This document shows positions 42,874 through 51,907 of a stretch of 64,000 nt of DNA, piece by piece. The number at the start of each line of letters is the position of its first letter. Positions within the stretch are counted from its first letter, which is position 1. The notes beneath the pieces were generated by a model, which was given only the letters and a program-made list of their open reading frames with translations, did not search any database and had not been told where the DNA came from. The stretch covers positions 1-64,000 of the forward strand of contig NZ_LZIL01000060.1 in NCBI RefSeq assembly GCF_001667075.1, read 5' to 3'. The translations under genes and the position numbers were made by a program. This DNA comes from Mycobacterium sp. 852014-52450_SCH5900713 (GTDB lineage Bacteria > Actinomycetota > Actinomycetes > Mycobacteriales > Mycobacteriaceae).

Positions 42874-43716
42874 ATGAATCAGCCAAGCGGCCTGAGGAAC
42901 ATGCTGCGCGCGGCGGCCGGGGCCCTGCCGGTGGTGTCCCGCGGCAACCAGCTGCCCACCCGCACGGTGGACATCGAGGAACTGCCCATCGACCGCACGA
43001 ATGTGTCCGAGTACGCGGCGGTCACCGGCCTGCGCTACGGCAACAATGTGCCGCTCACCTACCCGTTCGCGTTGACCTTCCCCGCAATGATGTCGCTGGT
43101 GACCGGATTCGACTTCCCCTTTGCCGCAATGGGTTCGGTGCACGTCGAGAACCACATCACGCAGTACCGGCCGATCGCCGTCACCGAGACCGTCGGCGTG
43201 CACGTGCATGCCGAGAACCTGCGTGAGCACCGCAAAGGTCTGCTGGTCGACCTGGTGACCGATGTGAGCGTCGGCAACGACACCGCGTGGCATCAGGTGA
43301 CGACCTTCCTGCACCAGCAGCGCACCAGCCTGTCCGACGAGCCCAAGCCGCCGCCGCAGAAGCAGCCCAAGCTGCCCCCGCCCAGCACCGTCGTGCGCAT
43401 CAGCCCCGGCCTGATCCGGCGCTACGCCGTCGTCGGTGGTGATCACAACCCGATTCACACCAACCCGATCGCGGCTAAGTTGTTCGGCTTTCCCACCGTC
43501 ATCGCACATGGAATGTTCAGCGCGGCAGCGGTATTGGCCAACATCGAGGCCCGGTTGCCGGACGCGGTGAAGTATTCGGTGCGGTTCGGCAAACCGCTGG
43601 TGCTGCCCGGCACCGCCGGGCTCTACATCGACGAGGGCCATGACGGTTGGGACATCTCGCTGCGCAACATCGCCAAGGGCTACCCGTATCTGACCGGCAC
43701 GGTCCGGCCGCTTTAG
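42874..43716 (+). CDS. htdX: (3R)-hydroxyacyl dehydratase HtdX (MaoC family)
   Basis: A 280-residue double-hotdog protein, the same length as Rv0241c. The N-terminal hotdog has PLTYPFALTFPAMMSLVTGFDFPF. The C-terminal hotdog carries the R-hydratase motif YAVVGGDHNPIHTNPIAAKLFGF with catalytic Asp and His. It interconverts (3R)-hydroxyacyl and trans-2-enoyl thioesters. A Pro/Lys linker (PKPPPQKQPKLPPP) joins the halves. The ATG at 42874 has GAGGAGA upstream. A longer in-frame upstream extension is a shadow of fabG4. Confidence 0.93.
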   Translation: MNQPSGLRNMLRAAAGALPVVSRGNQLPTRTVDIEELPIDRTNVSEYAAVTGLRYGNNVPLTYPFALTFPAMMSLVTGFDFPFAAMGSVHVENHITQYRPIAVTETVGVHVHAENLREHRKGLLVDLVTDVSVGNDTAWHQVTTFLHQQRTSLSDEPKPPPQKQPKLPPPSTVVRISPGLIRRYAVVGGDHNPIHTNPIAAKLFGFPTVIAHGMFSAAAVLANIEARLPDAVKYSVRFGKPLVLPGTAGLYIDEGHDGWDISLRNIAKGYPYLTGTVRPL

Positions 43717-43721
43717 TGCTT

Positions 43722-43825
43722 TCGGTGCCGACCCGCTTCGCCCGGCTGCGCCGCGCTCGCGATCGCCACTAGCCCGTCGGTGCCGACCCGCTTCGCCCGG
43801 CTGCGCCGCGCTCGCGATCGCCACT
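43722..43825. repeat. Two tandem 49-bp repeat units between htdX and the ClC gene
   Basis: Two identical 49-bp copies (43722-43770 and 43777-43825), period 55 bp, beginning TCGGTGCCGACCCGCTTCGC and ending GCTCGCGATCGCCACT. They fill the gap between convergent genes, and the second copy reaches the first base of the ClC stop. The reverse complement matches the repeats at 57449-57563 with only a few changes. Confidence 0.9.
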
Positions 43826-45072
43826 TAGCCCGAGTGCGTCGGGCCGCGGCCCTTGGCAAGGACTTTCAGTCCGTGGGCACCGGTCGCGGTCAGCAAAAAG
43901 AGCAGAAACAACCACAACGGCGGCCGGGCGAGCTCCCAGACGAAGATGGCCGCCCAGATCGGCGAGCCCTGCGTCACCGCGAGCACGCCGGCGGCGCCCG
44001 CCAGTGACACCGCCGGCACGTGCAGGTGCGTCCCGGCCGCCCAGTTGATCGTCAGCACCAGCGCCGCACCGGCGGCCGCGCCGGTGGCCAGCGAGGGTGT
44101 CAGCATCCCGCCGGCCCCGCCGGCGCGCAAAAACAACGCGGTCAGCAAGGGTTTCAGGGCCAGAATCGCGAGCGCCGACAACAGCGTCATGCCGCTGGCC
44201 AGGCTGACGGTCAGGATGCTGCGGCCGTTGCCGGGCAACTCGGGCCACCAATGCGAACAGATGCCCATCACGAGCCCGGCCCCGGCGAGCGCGGGGACCA
44301 GCACCCAGGCCCGCATCTGCCTTGCCGGCCGCGCCGCCGCCATCAGCCGGTTGAACGCCAGTCCCACCGCGAGGGTCAGCGGCGCCAGCAGGAGCCCGTG
44401 CGCGGTCAGTAGGTACGTCGACTCCCCGATCGGCCACTGCAGGTTGGGTTCGTCGCGCGTGATCGCCGAACCGACCGCGACAGCCAGGCTCGAGGAAATG
44501 AACGCCGCGCCGACCGCCCGCGGATGCCAGGTGTTGAGCAGGATCCGCACCGAGAACAGCGCACCGGCAAGCGGGACCGCGTACACGGCGCCCAGCCCGG
44601 CGCCGGCCGCGCACGCCAGCAACACCTCGCGATCGCGGGGCGATAGCCGCTTGAGCCAAGCCGTCCCGAAATCGCCCAGCGCCGCGGCGAATTGACGCGG
44701 CGCACCCTCCCGGCCGAGGGATGCCCCGGACCCGACGAGCAGCACCTGCAGCATCGCGTCGACGCTCCAGGAGAGCCGCGGTATCCGCTCGCGGTGCGCG
44801 ATGGTCTCCGCCAGGGCCGGCACGTGCGTCCTGCTCCGCAGGATCCACCACCCGACCGCCGCCAACGCCGCGCCGATCATCGGCCCCACCACACGACGCA
44901 CCGGGCTGCTGCCGGCAACACCGACCAGCAGCGCGCCAAAGGTGTAGTTGTACGTGACGTGCTGAACGAAGCGCAGCACGAACGTCGTCGCCAGCCCCGC
45001 GACCCCGGCCAGCAACCCGACGATGACTACGGCGCAGAAGAAGTCGACAGTGCGGGCGGGCGGTCGAGCCAC
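43825..45072 (-). CDS. ClC-family chloride channel/transporter
   Basis: A 415-residue membrane protein with many helices. The ClC ion-path motifs are GSGASLGREGAP (residues 114-125, the GxGxxxGREGP signature with the gating Glu) and GAGGMLTPSLATGA (GxFxP-type, with Met-Leu in place of Phe). It probably moves chloride or another small anion, perhaps with proton exchange. GTG 45072 is the start that keeps the first helix. It lies 16 bp after the TetR gene on the same strand, so the two are probably co-transcribed. In M. tuberculosis this place holds vapBC24 by memory. Confidence 0.85.
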   Translation of the reverse strand: MARPPARTVDFFCAVVIVGLLAGVAGLATTFVLRFVQHVTYNYTFGALLVGVAGSSPVRRVVGPMIGAALAAVGWWILRSRTHVPALAETIAHRERIPRLSWSVDAMLQVLLVGSGASLGREGAPRQFAAALGDFGTAWLKRLSPRDREVLLACAAGAGLGAVYAVPLAGALFSVRILLNTWHPRAVGAAFISSSLAVAVGSAITRDEPNLQWPIGESTYLLTAHGLLLAPLTLAVGLAFNRLMAAARPARQMRAWVLVPALAGAGLVMGICSHWWPELPGNGRSILTVSLASGMTLLSALAILALKPLLTALFLRAGGAGGMLTPSLATGAAAGAALVLTINWAAGTHLHVPAVSLAGAAGVLAVTQGSPIWAAIFVWELARPPLWLFLLFLLTATGAHGLKVLAKGRGPTHSG

Positions 45073-45088
45073 ATGACGAATGTAGGGG

Positions 45089-45742
45089 CTAGCGCCGGGC
45101 CGCGCTGCGGCCGCCCTTCTTGGGCAGCGCCGCGGCGGCGGCCTCCCGCTCCTCCGGACCGCCCCGCAGCCCGTGCCAGAACAGGTTGATCATCAGCTCG
45201 GCCGCCTCGTCGGCGTCGATGTCGCCGGTGCTGAGCTGGTTGGCCATCGCCTCGCCCGCGCCCACCAGCGCCACGGCCATCATCTCGTGCTCGCGGTCGG
45301 TGCGCCTGCTGCGGCTCCCGGCCCGCACCAGCCCGGCGACCAGCTCGATGATCTGTTCACGCCCTTCGCGCACCATGTGCGCGAACGCCTGCGAGCTGGT
45401 GGCCTGGGTGTACATCACGATCCACGACGCCCGGTTGGCGTCGATGTAGCGCATGAACGCCACGATGGTGTTGCGCAGCAAGTCTTTCGGGCTCTGCGTG
45501 AAGTCGATGTCCGCGCGAACCACGTCGATGAACCGGCCCATCTCCCGGTTCAGGCAGGCGCCGAACAGGTCCTCCTTGGAGCCGTAGTACAGGTACAGCA
45601 TCGGCTTGGAGATCTGCGCCTCGGCGGCGATGGCGTCCATCGAGGTCTCGTGGTAGCCGTTGACCGAGAACATCTGCACCGCGGCGTCGAGCATTTGTTG
45701 CTCGCGGACAGCGCGCGGTAACCGCTTGGTGCCACCCGCCAT
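45089..45742 (-). CDS. TetR/AcrR family regulator (Rv0238-like)
   Basis: A 217-residue protein. The helix-turn-helix is MLDAAVQMFSVNGYHETSMDAIAAEAQISKPMLYLYYGSKEDLFG at about residues 17-61. The C-terminal domain is the larger ligand-binding type (SWIVMYTQATSSQAFAHMVREGREQ). A palindromic site lies 25-40 bp upstream of its ATG, and near-identical or related sites lie in the fadA2/fabG4 and fadE5 promoters, so autoregulation and control of those genes is inferred. The last residues are Arg/Lys-rich. Confidence 0.9.
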   Translation of the reverse strand: MAGGTKRLPRAVREQQMLDAAVQMFSVNGYHETSMDAIAAEAQISKPMLYLYYGSKEDLFGACLNREMGRFIDVVRADIDFTQSPKDLLRNTIVAFMRYIDANRASWIVMYTQATSSQAFAHMVREGREQIIELVAGLVRAGSRSRRTDREHEMMAVALVGAGEAMANQLSTGDIDADEAAELMINLFWHGLRGGPEEREAAAAALPKKGGRSAARR

Positions 45743-45766
45743 CGCTTGCCTCTCTAGCCCGTCTAT

Positions 45767-45782
45767 CTGACTCCAGAGTAAG
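45767..45782. promoter_or_regulatory. Autoregulatory operator candidate of the TetR gene
   Basis: CTGACTCCAGAGTAAG on the plus strand (CTTACTCTGGAGTCAG on the minus strand) lies between the lpqI end and the TetR start. It is 14 of 16 identical to the fadA2/fabG4 site. Confidence 0.6.
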
Positions 45783-45806
45783 CACCGTGCCGGGTCGGCA
45801 CACGCT

Positions 45807-46946
45807 TTAGTGGCCGCAGGCGGGACTGCGACCCTTCATCGTCGCCACCCGCGTCAGCGCGTCATCGACCCGCTGCGAAGGCAACTCGCCGGCGGCCACC
45901 GCCTTCTGCAGCCGGTCCAGGACCGCGGGCACCTCGTCGGTGGTGACCCAGAGCGCAACGTCGGTGCCGGCCTGCAGGGTGCGCAGCACCGCCTCGGCGA
46001 CCCCGTATCGGTCGGAGATGGCGCCCATGCTGGACAGGTCGTCGGTGAACACGGGCCCGTTGAACGGTGGAGCGCCGTAGCCGACGCCGTCGCGCAGCAG
46101 CTGCACCGCCGCGTGGCTCAGGCTGGCCGGGTCGTCGCCGGTCAGCCCGGGGACCTGCAGGTGGCCCAGCATCACCGCGACCGGGGCCACCGTGATCAGC
46201 GTCCGGTACGGCACCAGGTCGAGGTTCTGCAGGTCACTGAGCGGCGGTGTCACCACACCGCCGGTGTGCGAGTCGCCCGAGCCGTGCCCGTGTCCGGGGA
46301 AGTGCTTGAGCACCGGCAGCAGTCCGGCGTCGCGCAGGCCTTGTGCGTACGCCCCGGCGTAGGCGATGACCGTGTTGGGATCGCCCCCGAACGAGCGGTC
46401 ACCGATCACGCCGCTCGTGGCATCGGTGACGTCGACGACGGGCGCGAAGTCGATGGTGATGCCCAGCTCGCGCATCTTCTTGCCGCGCTCGGCCGCCAGA
46501 TCGTGGACCTGGGCGACGGTCTGGGTCTGGGCCAGTTGCCGGGGCGACGGTGCCTCCCCGATCAGCGACCGCAACCGCGACACCCGGCCGCCCTCCTCGT
46601 CGACGCTGACCGCCAAGGGCAGCGGTCCGGCCTTCGCCGCGATCTCGGCCAGCGGGCCTTTGAAGATCGACAGGTCCGTCCAGCTGCCGATGAAGATGCC
46701 GCCCACGTGGTAGCCGTCCACTACCGAGCGGGCGTCGTCGGCGTTTTTCACGCCGACCATCAGCAGCTGGGCCAGCTTGTCGCGGACCGGCAGCGTGGTG
46801 ACGTCGCCGCAGGCCGGCGGCGCTGGGGCGGCCGCCGGCTTGCCGGCCGGGGTCGACGGGCCCGGTGGCCGGGCGGCGTGGTGAGCACAGCCCGCCAGCA
46901 ACGCCGACACGGAGACGAGCACGGCCAAGGTGCGCGAAAATGACAT
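45807..46946 (-). CDS. lpqI: Lipoprotein LpqI, family 3 glycoside hydrolase (N-acetylglucosaminidase)
   Basis: A 379-residue protein. Signal peptide and lipobox are at the N-terminus (LVSVSALLAGC, Cys20). The GH3 NagZ-type domain has SVDEEGGRVSRL for sugar binding, GDRSFGGDP, and the catalytic-loop region KHFPGHGHGSGDSHTG where the Asp-His dyad acts; FTDDLSSMGAIS carries the Asp nucleophile. In mycobacteria LpqI removes N-acetylglucosamine from recycled wall fragments. It is anchored outside the membrane. It is divergent from the DUF2613 genes. Confidence 0.92.
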   Translation of the reverse strand: MSFSRTLAVLVSVSALLAGCAHHAARPPGPSTPAGKPAAAPAPPACGDVTTLPVRDKLAQLLMVGVKNADDARSVVDGYHVGGIFIGSWTDLSIFKGPLAEIAAKAGPLPLAVSVDEEGGRVSRLRSLIGEAPSPRQLAQTQTVAQVHDLAAERGKKMRELGITIDFAPVVDVTDATSGVIGDRSFGGDPNTVIAYAGAYAQGLRDAGLLPVLKHFPGHGHGSGDSHTGGVVTPPLSDLQNLDLVPYRTLITVAPVAVMLGHLQVPGLTGDDPASLSHAAVQLLRDGVGYGAPPFNGPVFTDDLSSMGAISDRYGVAEAVLRTLQAGTDVALWVTTDEVPAVLDRLQKAVAAGELPSQRVDDALTRVATMKGRSPACGH

Positions 46947-47072
46947 CGGGCCATGTTTTCATGGCGCTATCCGGGCCTCCGGATCTGGGGAGCGACGAGG
47001 TTTTCGTCGGGGGTTTTCTTCTTCGGCTGCGGGGGCACTCCTGGGCTGGTGCCAGCGGGGCTAGGGGGCAAG

Positions 47073-47282
47073 ATGCCAGCGTTGACCGGTTTTGCCCTGG
47101 CCGCGGCGGCCAGCATCGCGGTGGGTCTGTCGGTGGGTGTCGCGACGACGGTCGGCGTCACACTGGCCGTCGCCGATCATGGCGCGGCACCGGCGCGCGG
47201 TCGTCCGCTTTCGCCGAACCCGCTGGCGCCCCATCAGGTCCAATACGGCGATCGGTGCTTTCACGGTCACTGCCTGCCCTGA
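47073..47282 (+). CDS. Small secreted or anchored DUF2613-like peptide
   Basis: A 69-residue peptide from ATG 47073 with GGGGG upstream. One hydrophobic segment (residues 7-33, ALAAAASIAVGLSVGVATTVGVTLAVAD) is followed by a polar tail ending HQVQYGDRCFHGHCLP with a Cys pair. It resembles the next gene's product in helix composition and in the QYG / EYG element of the tail, so the two look like tandem paralogs. The function is unknown. Confidence 0.6.
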   Translation: MPALTGFALAAAASIAVGLSVGVATTVGVTLAVADHGAAPARGRPLSPNPLAPHQVQYGDRCFHGHCLP

Positions 47283-47364
47283 CGAGCGCTCCGGGCCGTC
47301 GACCCCGTTCTGCTAGGTTGGCGCTAGGCCGACCACGTTTTCCCGATGCCGTTAGGAGCCGTCG

Positions 47365-47538
47365 ATGAACCGGATCATTGCGCCCGCCGCCGCGAGCGTG
47401 GTGGTTGGTCTGTTGCTCGGCGCGGCAGCGATCTTCGGGGTGACTTTGATGGTGCAGCAGGACACGAAACCGCCACTCCCCGGGGGCGATCCGCAGTCGT
47501 CAGTGCTCAACCGGGTCGAGTACGGCAACCGTAGCTAG
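47365..47538 (+). CDS. Small DUF2613 membrane/secreted peptide (Rv0236A-like)
   Basis: A 57-residue peptide that closely matches my memory of Rv0236A. It starts MNRIIAPAAASVVVGLLLGA, has one membrane or signal segment to residue 32, and ends in NRVEYGNRS. TTAGGAG lies upstream of the ATG. It sits 76 bp before aftD in the same direction, as in M. tuberculosis, so co-expression with the arabinosyltransferase is likely. No function is established. Confidence 0.85.
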   Translation: MNRIIAPAAASVVVGLLLGAAAIFGVTLMVQQDTKPPLPGGDPQSSVLNRVEYGNRS

Positions 47539-47614
47539 CGGCGAAGCCGGGCGCAGTGCATCGCCGCCTGCGGACTCAGCGGCGATAGCGGCGGCCGGTG
47601 CGCCGGTCCCGTGC

Positions 47615-50600
47615 TTGCCGGTCGCGCCCGTGTCGCGCCGATGGCTGTGGTTGGTCGGTGCGCTCGCCTGCGCGCTGACGTTCGGCCAATCCCCCGGCCG
47701 GGTCTCCCCCGACACCAAACTCGACCTCACGGCCAACCCGCTGCGTTTTCTGGCCCGGGCCACCAACCTGTGGAGCAGCGATCTGCCGTTCGGACAGTCG
47801 CAGAACCAGGCCTACGGCTACCTGTTCCCGCACGGCACCTTCTTTGCGATCGGCCATCTGCTCTCCGTGCCGGGGTGGATCACGCAACGGCTGTGGTGGG
47901 CGCTGCTGCTCACGATCGGCTTCTGGGGGCTGTTGCGGGTCGCCGAGGCGCTGGGCATCGGCAGCCCCGCGTCACGGGTGATCGGCGCCGCCGCGTTCGC
48001 GCTGTCGCCGCGGGCGCTGACCACCCTGGGGTCCATCTCGTCGGAAACCCTGCCGATGATGCTGGCGCCGTGGGTGTTGCTGCCCACAATCCTGGCCCTG
48101 CGCGCTTCCGCCAACCGGTCGGTGCGAGCGCTCGCCGCGCAGGCCGGTCTCGCCGTCGCGTTGATGGGGGCGGTCAACGCGATCGCCACGCTGGCCAGCT
48201 GCCTGCCCGCGGTGATCTGGTGGGCGTGCCACCGGCCGAACCGGGTGTGGTGGCGCTACACCGGGTGGTGGCTGGTGGCGCTGTTCCTGGCGATGCTGTG
48301 GTGGGTGGTGGCGCTGGTGATGCTGCGGGCCATCAGCCCGCCCTTCCTGGACTTCATCGAATCCTCCGGCGTGACAACGCAATGGTCGTCGCTGACCGAG
48401 ATGCTGCGCGGCACCGACAGCTGGACCCCGTACGTGGCGCCGACCGCCACCGCCGGCGCCCCGCTGGTGACCGGCTCGGCGGCCGTCCTCGCCACCTGCC
48501 TGGTCGCGGCGGCGGGGCTGGCCGGACTGGCCAGCCCCCGCATGCCGGCACGCGGACGGTTGGTGACGATGCTGCTGGCCGGCGTGGTGTTGATGGCCGC
48601 CGGTTACAGCGGCGGGCTGGGCTCGCCGGTGGCGCACGCCGTGCAGACGTTCCTGGACGCCGGCGGCGCGCCGCTGCGCAACGTGCACAAGCTGGGGTCG
48701 GTGATCCGGATCCCGATCGTGCTCGGCATCGCCCAGGTGCTGGGCCGGATCCCGCTGCCCGGTCGCGAGCCCGTCTCGGCGTGGCTGCGCGCGTTCGCCC
48801 ACCCCGAGCGCGACCGGCGGGTGGCGGTCGCGATCGTCGTGCTGACCGCGCTGATGGTGAGCACCTCGCTGGCGTGGACCGGCCGGCTGACCCCACCCGG
48901 CACCTTCAGCGCGATTCCCCGCTACTGGCAGGAGACCGCCGACTGGCTTGGCGAGCACAACACGGGCACGCCGGTTCCCGGCCGGGTGCTGGTGGCCCCG
49001 GGGGCGCCATTCGCCACGCAGGTGTGGGGCACCAGCCATGACGAGCCGTTGCAGGTGCTGGGCAACAGCCCGTGGGGCGTACGCGACTCGATCCCGTTGA
49101 CTCCGCCGCAAACCATCCGGGCGCTGGACTCGGTGCAACGCCTGTTCGCCGCCGGGCGCCCCTCGGCCGGCCTGGCCGATACCCTTGCCCGCCAAGGTAT
49201 TTCGTACCTGGTGGTGCGCAACGACCTGGACCCGGATACGTCGCGCTCGGCGCGGCCCATCCTGGTGCACCGCGCTGTCGACGGGTCCCCGGGGCTGCGG
49301 AAGGTAGCGCAATTCGGCGAGCCGGTGGGTCCCGGCACCCTGGCGGGCTTCGTCGCCGACAGCGGACTGCGTCCGCGCTACCCGGCCGTACAGATCTACC
49401 GGGTGGAGGTCGCCGGCGATCCGGGGGCCCCGTACTTCGCCGACGCCGACCGGTTGCCCCGGGTGGACGGCGGACCGGAGGCGCTGCTGCGCCTCGACGA
49501 GCGGCGCCGGCTGCAGGGCCAGCCGCCGCTGGGCCCCGCGCTGCTGACCGCCGACGCGCGCGGCGCCGGATTGCCGGTGCCGACGGTGACCGTCACCGAC
49601 ACCCCAGTGGCCCGCGAGACCGACTACGGCCGGGTGGACCAACATTCGTCGGCCATCCGGGCCGCGGGCGACGCACGGCACACCTACAACCGGGTGCCCG
49701 ACTACCCCGTCCCCGGCGCCGACCCGGCCGTCGGCGCCTGGAGCGGCGGGCGGATCACCGTGTCGAGCTCGTCGTCGGACTCCACCGCGATGCCCGATGT
49801 CGCACCGGCGACCTCCCCCGTCGCCGCCATCGACGGCGACCCGGCGACGGCGTGGGTGTCCAACTCGCTGCAATCGGCCGTCGGCCAGTGGCTGCAGGTC
49901 GATTTCGACCACCCGGTGACCAATGCGGCGATCACCCTGACGCCCAGCGCGACGGCCGTCGGCGCGCAGGTGCGCCGCATCCTGATCGAGACGGCCACCG
50001 GCAGCACCACCCTGCGGTTCGACGAGCCCGGCAAGCCGCTCGCCGCCGCGTTGCCCTACGGCGAGACGCCGTGGGTGCGGATCACCGCCGCGGGCACCGA
50101 CGACGGGTCCCCCGGCGTGCAGTTCGGCATCACCGATTTGTCGATCACCCAGTACGACGCGTCCGGATTCGCCCACCAGCTCGACCTGCGGCACACCGTG
50201 CGGGTGCCGGGGCCACCACCCGGCGCGGCGGTCGCGGGCTGGGACCTGGGTTCCGAGCTGCTCGGCAGGCCGGGCTGCGCGTCGACGCCGGACGGGGTGC
50301 GCTGCGCGCCGTCCATGGCCCTGACGCCCGAAGAGCCGGTCAATCTCAGCCGGACGCTGACCGTCCCGGCGCCGATGTCGGTGACCCCGCTGGTGTGGGT
50401 GCGGCCGCGGCAGGGGCCCAAGCTGGCCGACCTGATCGCCGAGCCGAACACCGCCCGGGCGCGGGGCGACTCCGATCTGGTGGACGTCCTCGGCTCGGCG
50501 TATGCGGCGACCGACGGCGACCCGTCCACGGCATGGACGGCACCGCAGCGGGTGGTGCAACACAAGACCCCGCCCACGCTGACGCTCACCCTGCCGCGGC

Positions 50601-51820
50601 CCACCGAGGTCACCGCGCTGCGGCTGGCGCCGAGCCGGTCGGCATTGCCCGCCCATCCGACGATGGTGGCGGTCAACCTCGGCGACGGTCCGCAGGTGCG
50701 CGCGTTGAAACCCGGTGAACCGCAGACCCTCCCGCTAAATCCTCGGGTGACCGACAGCGTCACCGTCAGCCTGCTGGACTGGGAAGACGTCATCGACCGC
50801 AACGCGCTGGGTTTCGACCAGCTCAAGCCCCCGGGGCTGGCCGAGCTGACGGCGCTCGGTGCCGACGGAAACCCGATCGCCCCCGCCGACGCCGCCCGTG
50901 ATCGCACGCGCGAGATCGCCGTCGACTGCGACCACGGCCCGGTGATCGCGGTCGCGGGCCGGTTTGTGCACACGTCGATCCGCACCACCGTCGGCGCTCT
51001 CCTCGACGACGAGCCGGTAGCGGCGCGGGCGTGCGACCGCGACCCGATCGCGCTGCCGGCGGGCCAGCAGGAGCTGCTGATCAGCCCGGGGGCCCAGTTC
51101 GTCGTCGACGGTGTCGACCTGTCCCCGCCTGCCGCGGCCGCCGCCACGCCCGGCCCCGCCGGGGTTCCGGTGTGGCGGGCGTGGGGTCCCGACCGCCGCG
51201 AGGTGCAGGCTCCGCCGTCGACCACGTCGCGGGTGCTGGTCATCCCGGAAAGCATCAACCCCGGTTGGGTGGCGCGCACCAGCACCGGGGCCCGGCTGAC
51301 CCCGGTCGCCGTCAACGGGTGGCAGCAGGGCTGGGTGGTGCCGCCCGGAGACCCCGGCACCATCACGCTGACCTTCCCGTCCAACGCGCCGTACCGGATG
51401 GGTCTGGGGCTGGGGCTGGCCTTGCTGCCGCTGCTGGCCATGCTCGCGCTGTGGCGCACCCGACGTGGGCGCGCCGACGACGCGCCCGCGCAGCCGTGGC
51501 AGCCGGGACTCTGGGCGGTGGCCGCGGTGCTGGCCTGCGGGGCGGTGATCGCCGGTGCGGCCGGGGTCGTGGTGGTCGGCGGCGCCCTGGGCCTGCGGTA
51601 TGCGCTGCGCCGCCGGCGCTTGGACCACGCCACGATGGTCCTGAGCGCGGGTGGGCTCATTCTGGCCGGCGCAATGTTGTCACGGCATCCCTGGCGGTCG
51701 GTCGACGGCTACGCGGGCCATTCCGCGAATGTTCAGCTGCTGGCGCTGATTTCGCTCGCGGTGGTCGCCGCCTCGGTGGTGACGATGGCTGCTAGGGCGG
51801 GCCGGTCCCCCGACGAGTAG
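47615..51820 (+). CDS. aftD: Alpha-(1->3)-arabinofuranosyltransferase AftD
   Basis: A 1401-residue membrane glycosyltransferase (M. tuberculosis 1400). The N-terminal third is GT-C type: a first helix, then a loop with VSPDTKLDLTANPLRFLARA and acidic residues, then repeated membrane helices to about residue 420. The large extracytoplasmic part contains two discoidin/CBM-like modules (DGDPATAWVSNSLQSAVGQW and TDGDPSTAWTAP). Further membrane helices close the C-terminus (about 1255-1395). It adds arabinose from decaprenyl-phospho-arabinose to arabinan in arabinogalactan and lipoarabinomannan. The TTG at 47615 or the GTG at 47630 is the start; neither has a strong Shine-Dalgarno sequence. Confidence 0.93.
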   Translation: MPVAPVSRRWLWLVGALACALTFGQSPGRVSPDTKLDLTANPLRFLARATNLWSSDLPFGQSQNQAYGYLFPHGTFFAIGHLLSVPGWITQRLWWALLLTIGFWGLLRVAEALGIGSPASRVIGAAAFALSPRALTTLGSISSETLPMMLAPWVLLPTILALRASANRSVRALAAQAGLAVALMGAVNAIATLASCLPAVIWWACHRPNRVWWRYTGWWLVALFLAMLWWVVALVMLRAISPPFLDFIESSGVTTQWSSLTEMLRGTDSWTPYVAPTATAGAPLVTGSAAVLATCLVAAAGLAGLASPRMPARGRLVTMLLAGVVLMAAGYSGGLGSPVAHAVQTFLDAGGAPLRNVHKLGSVIRIPIVLGIAQVLGRIPLPGREPVSAWLRAFAHPERDRRVAVAIVVLTALMVSTSLAWTGRLTPPGTFSAIPRYWQETADWLGEHNTGTPVPGRVLVAPGAPFATQVWGTSHDEPLQVLGNSPWGVRDSIPLTPPQTIRALDSVQRLFAAGRPSAGLADTLARQGISYLVVRNDLDPDTSRSARPILVHRAVDGSPGLRKVAQFGEPVGPGTLAGFVADSGLRPRYPAVQIYRVEVAGDPGAPYFADADRLPRVDGGPEALLRLDERRRLQGQPPLGPALLTADARGAGLPVPTVTVTDTPVARETDYGRVDQHSSAIRAAGDARHTYNRVPDYPVPGADPAVGAWSGGRITVSSSSSDSTAMPDVAPATSPVAAIDGDPATAWVSNSLQSAVGQWLQVDFDHPVTNAAITLTPSATAVGAQVRRILIETATGSTTLRFDEPGKPLAAALPYGETPWVRITAAGTDDGSPGVQFGITDLSITQYDASGFAHQLDLRHTVRVPGPPPGAAVAGWDLGSELLGRPGCASTPDGVRCAPSMALTPEEPVNLSRTLTVPAPMSVTPLVWVRPRQGPKLADLIAEPNTARARGDSDLVDVLGSAYAATDGDPSTAWTAPQRVVQHKTPPTLTLTLPRPTEVTALRLAPSRSALPAHPTMVAVNLGDGPQVRALKPGEPQTLPLNPRVTDSVTVSLLDWEDVIDRNALGFDQLKPPGLAELTALGADGNPIAPADAARDRTREIAVDCDHGPVIAVAGRFVHTSIRTTVGALLDDEPVAARACDRDPIALPAGQQELLISPGAQFVVDGVDLSPPAAAAATPGPAGVPVWRAWGPDRREVQAPPSTTSRVLVIPESINPGWVARTSTGARLTPVAVNGWQQGWVVPPGDPGTITLTFPSNAPYRMGLGLGLALLPLLAMLALWRTRRGRADDAPAQPWQPGLWAVAAVLACGAVIAGAAGVVVVGGALGLRYALRRRRLDHATMVLSAGGLILAGAMLSRHPWRSVDGYAGHSANVQLLALISLAVVAASVVTMAARAGRSPDE

Positions 51821-51907
51821 CGGTCGAGGGTATTGGCTGGCGGTTTACCGGCTGCTTGACTGGATATGTGGGTCTGTGTGACCGCCACCGTCCAAGGAGT
51901 TACGGCC

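Noticed and set aside
42013-43716. A 567-codon frame that would fuse part of fabG4 to HtdX
   Set aside because: Its first half is an out-of-frame, Arg-rich reading of fabG4. HtdX has its own ATG at 42874 with a Shine-Dalgarno sequence and the known length.
47972-50656. Very long antisense frames (for example 894 codons opposite aftD, and others opposite narK3, nirB, fadE5 and fadE4)
   Set aside because: They are Arg/Gly/His-rich shadows caused by high GC at third codon positions; the opposite strand encodes recognisable proteins along their length.
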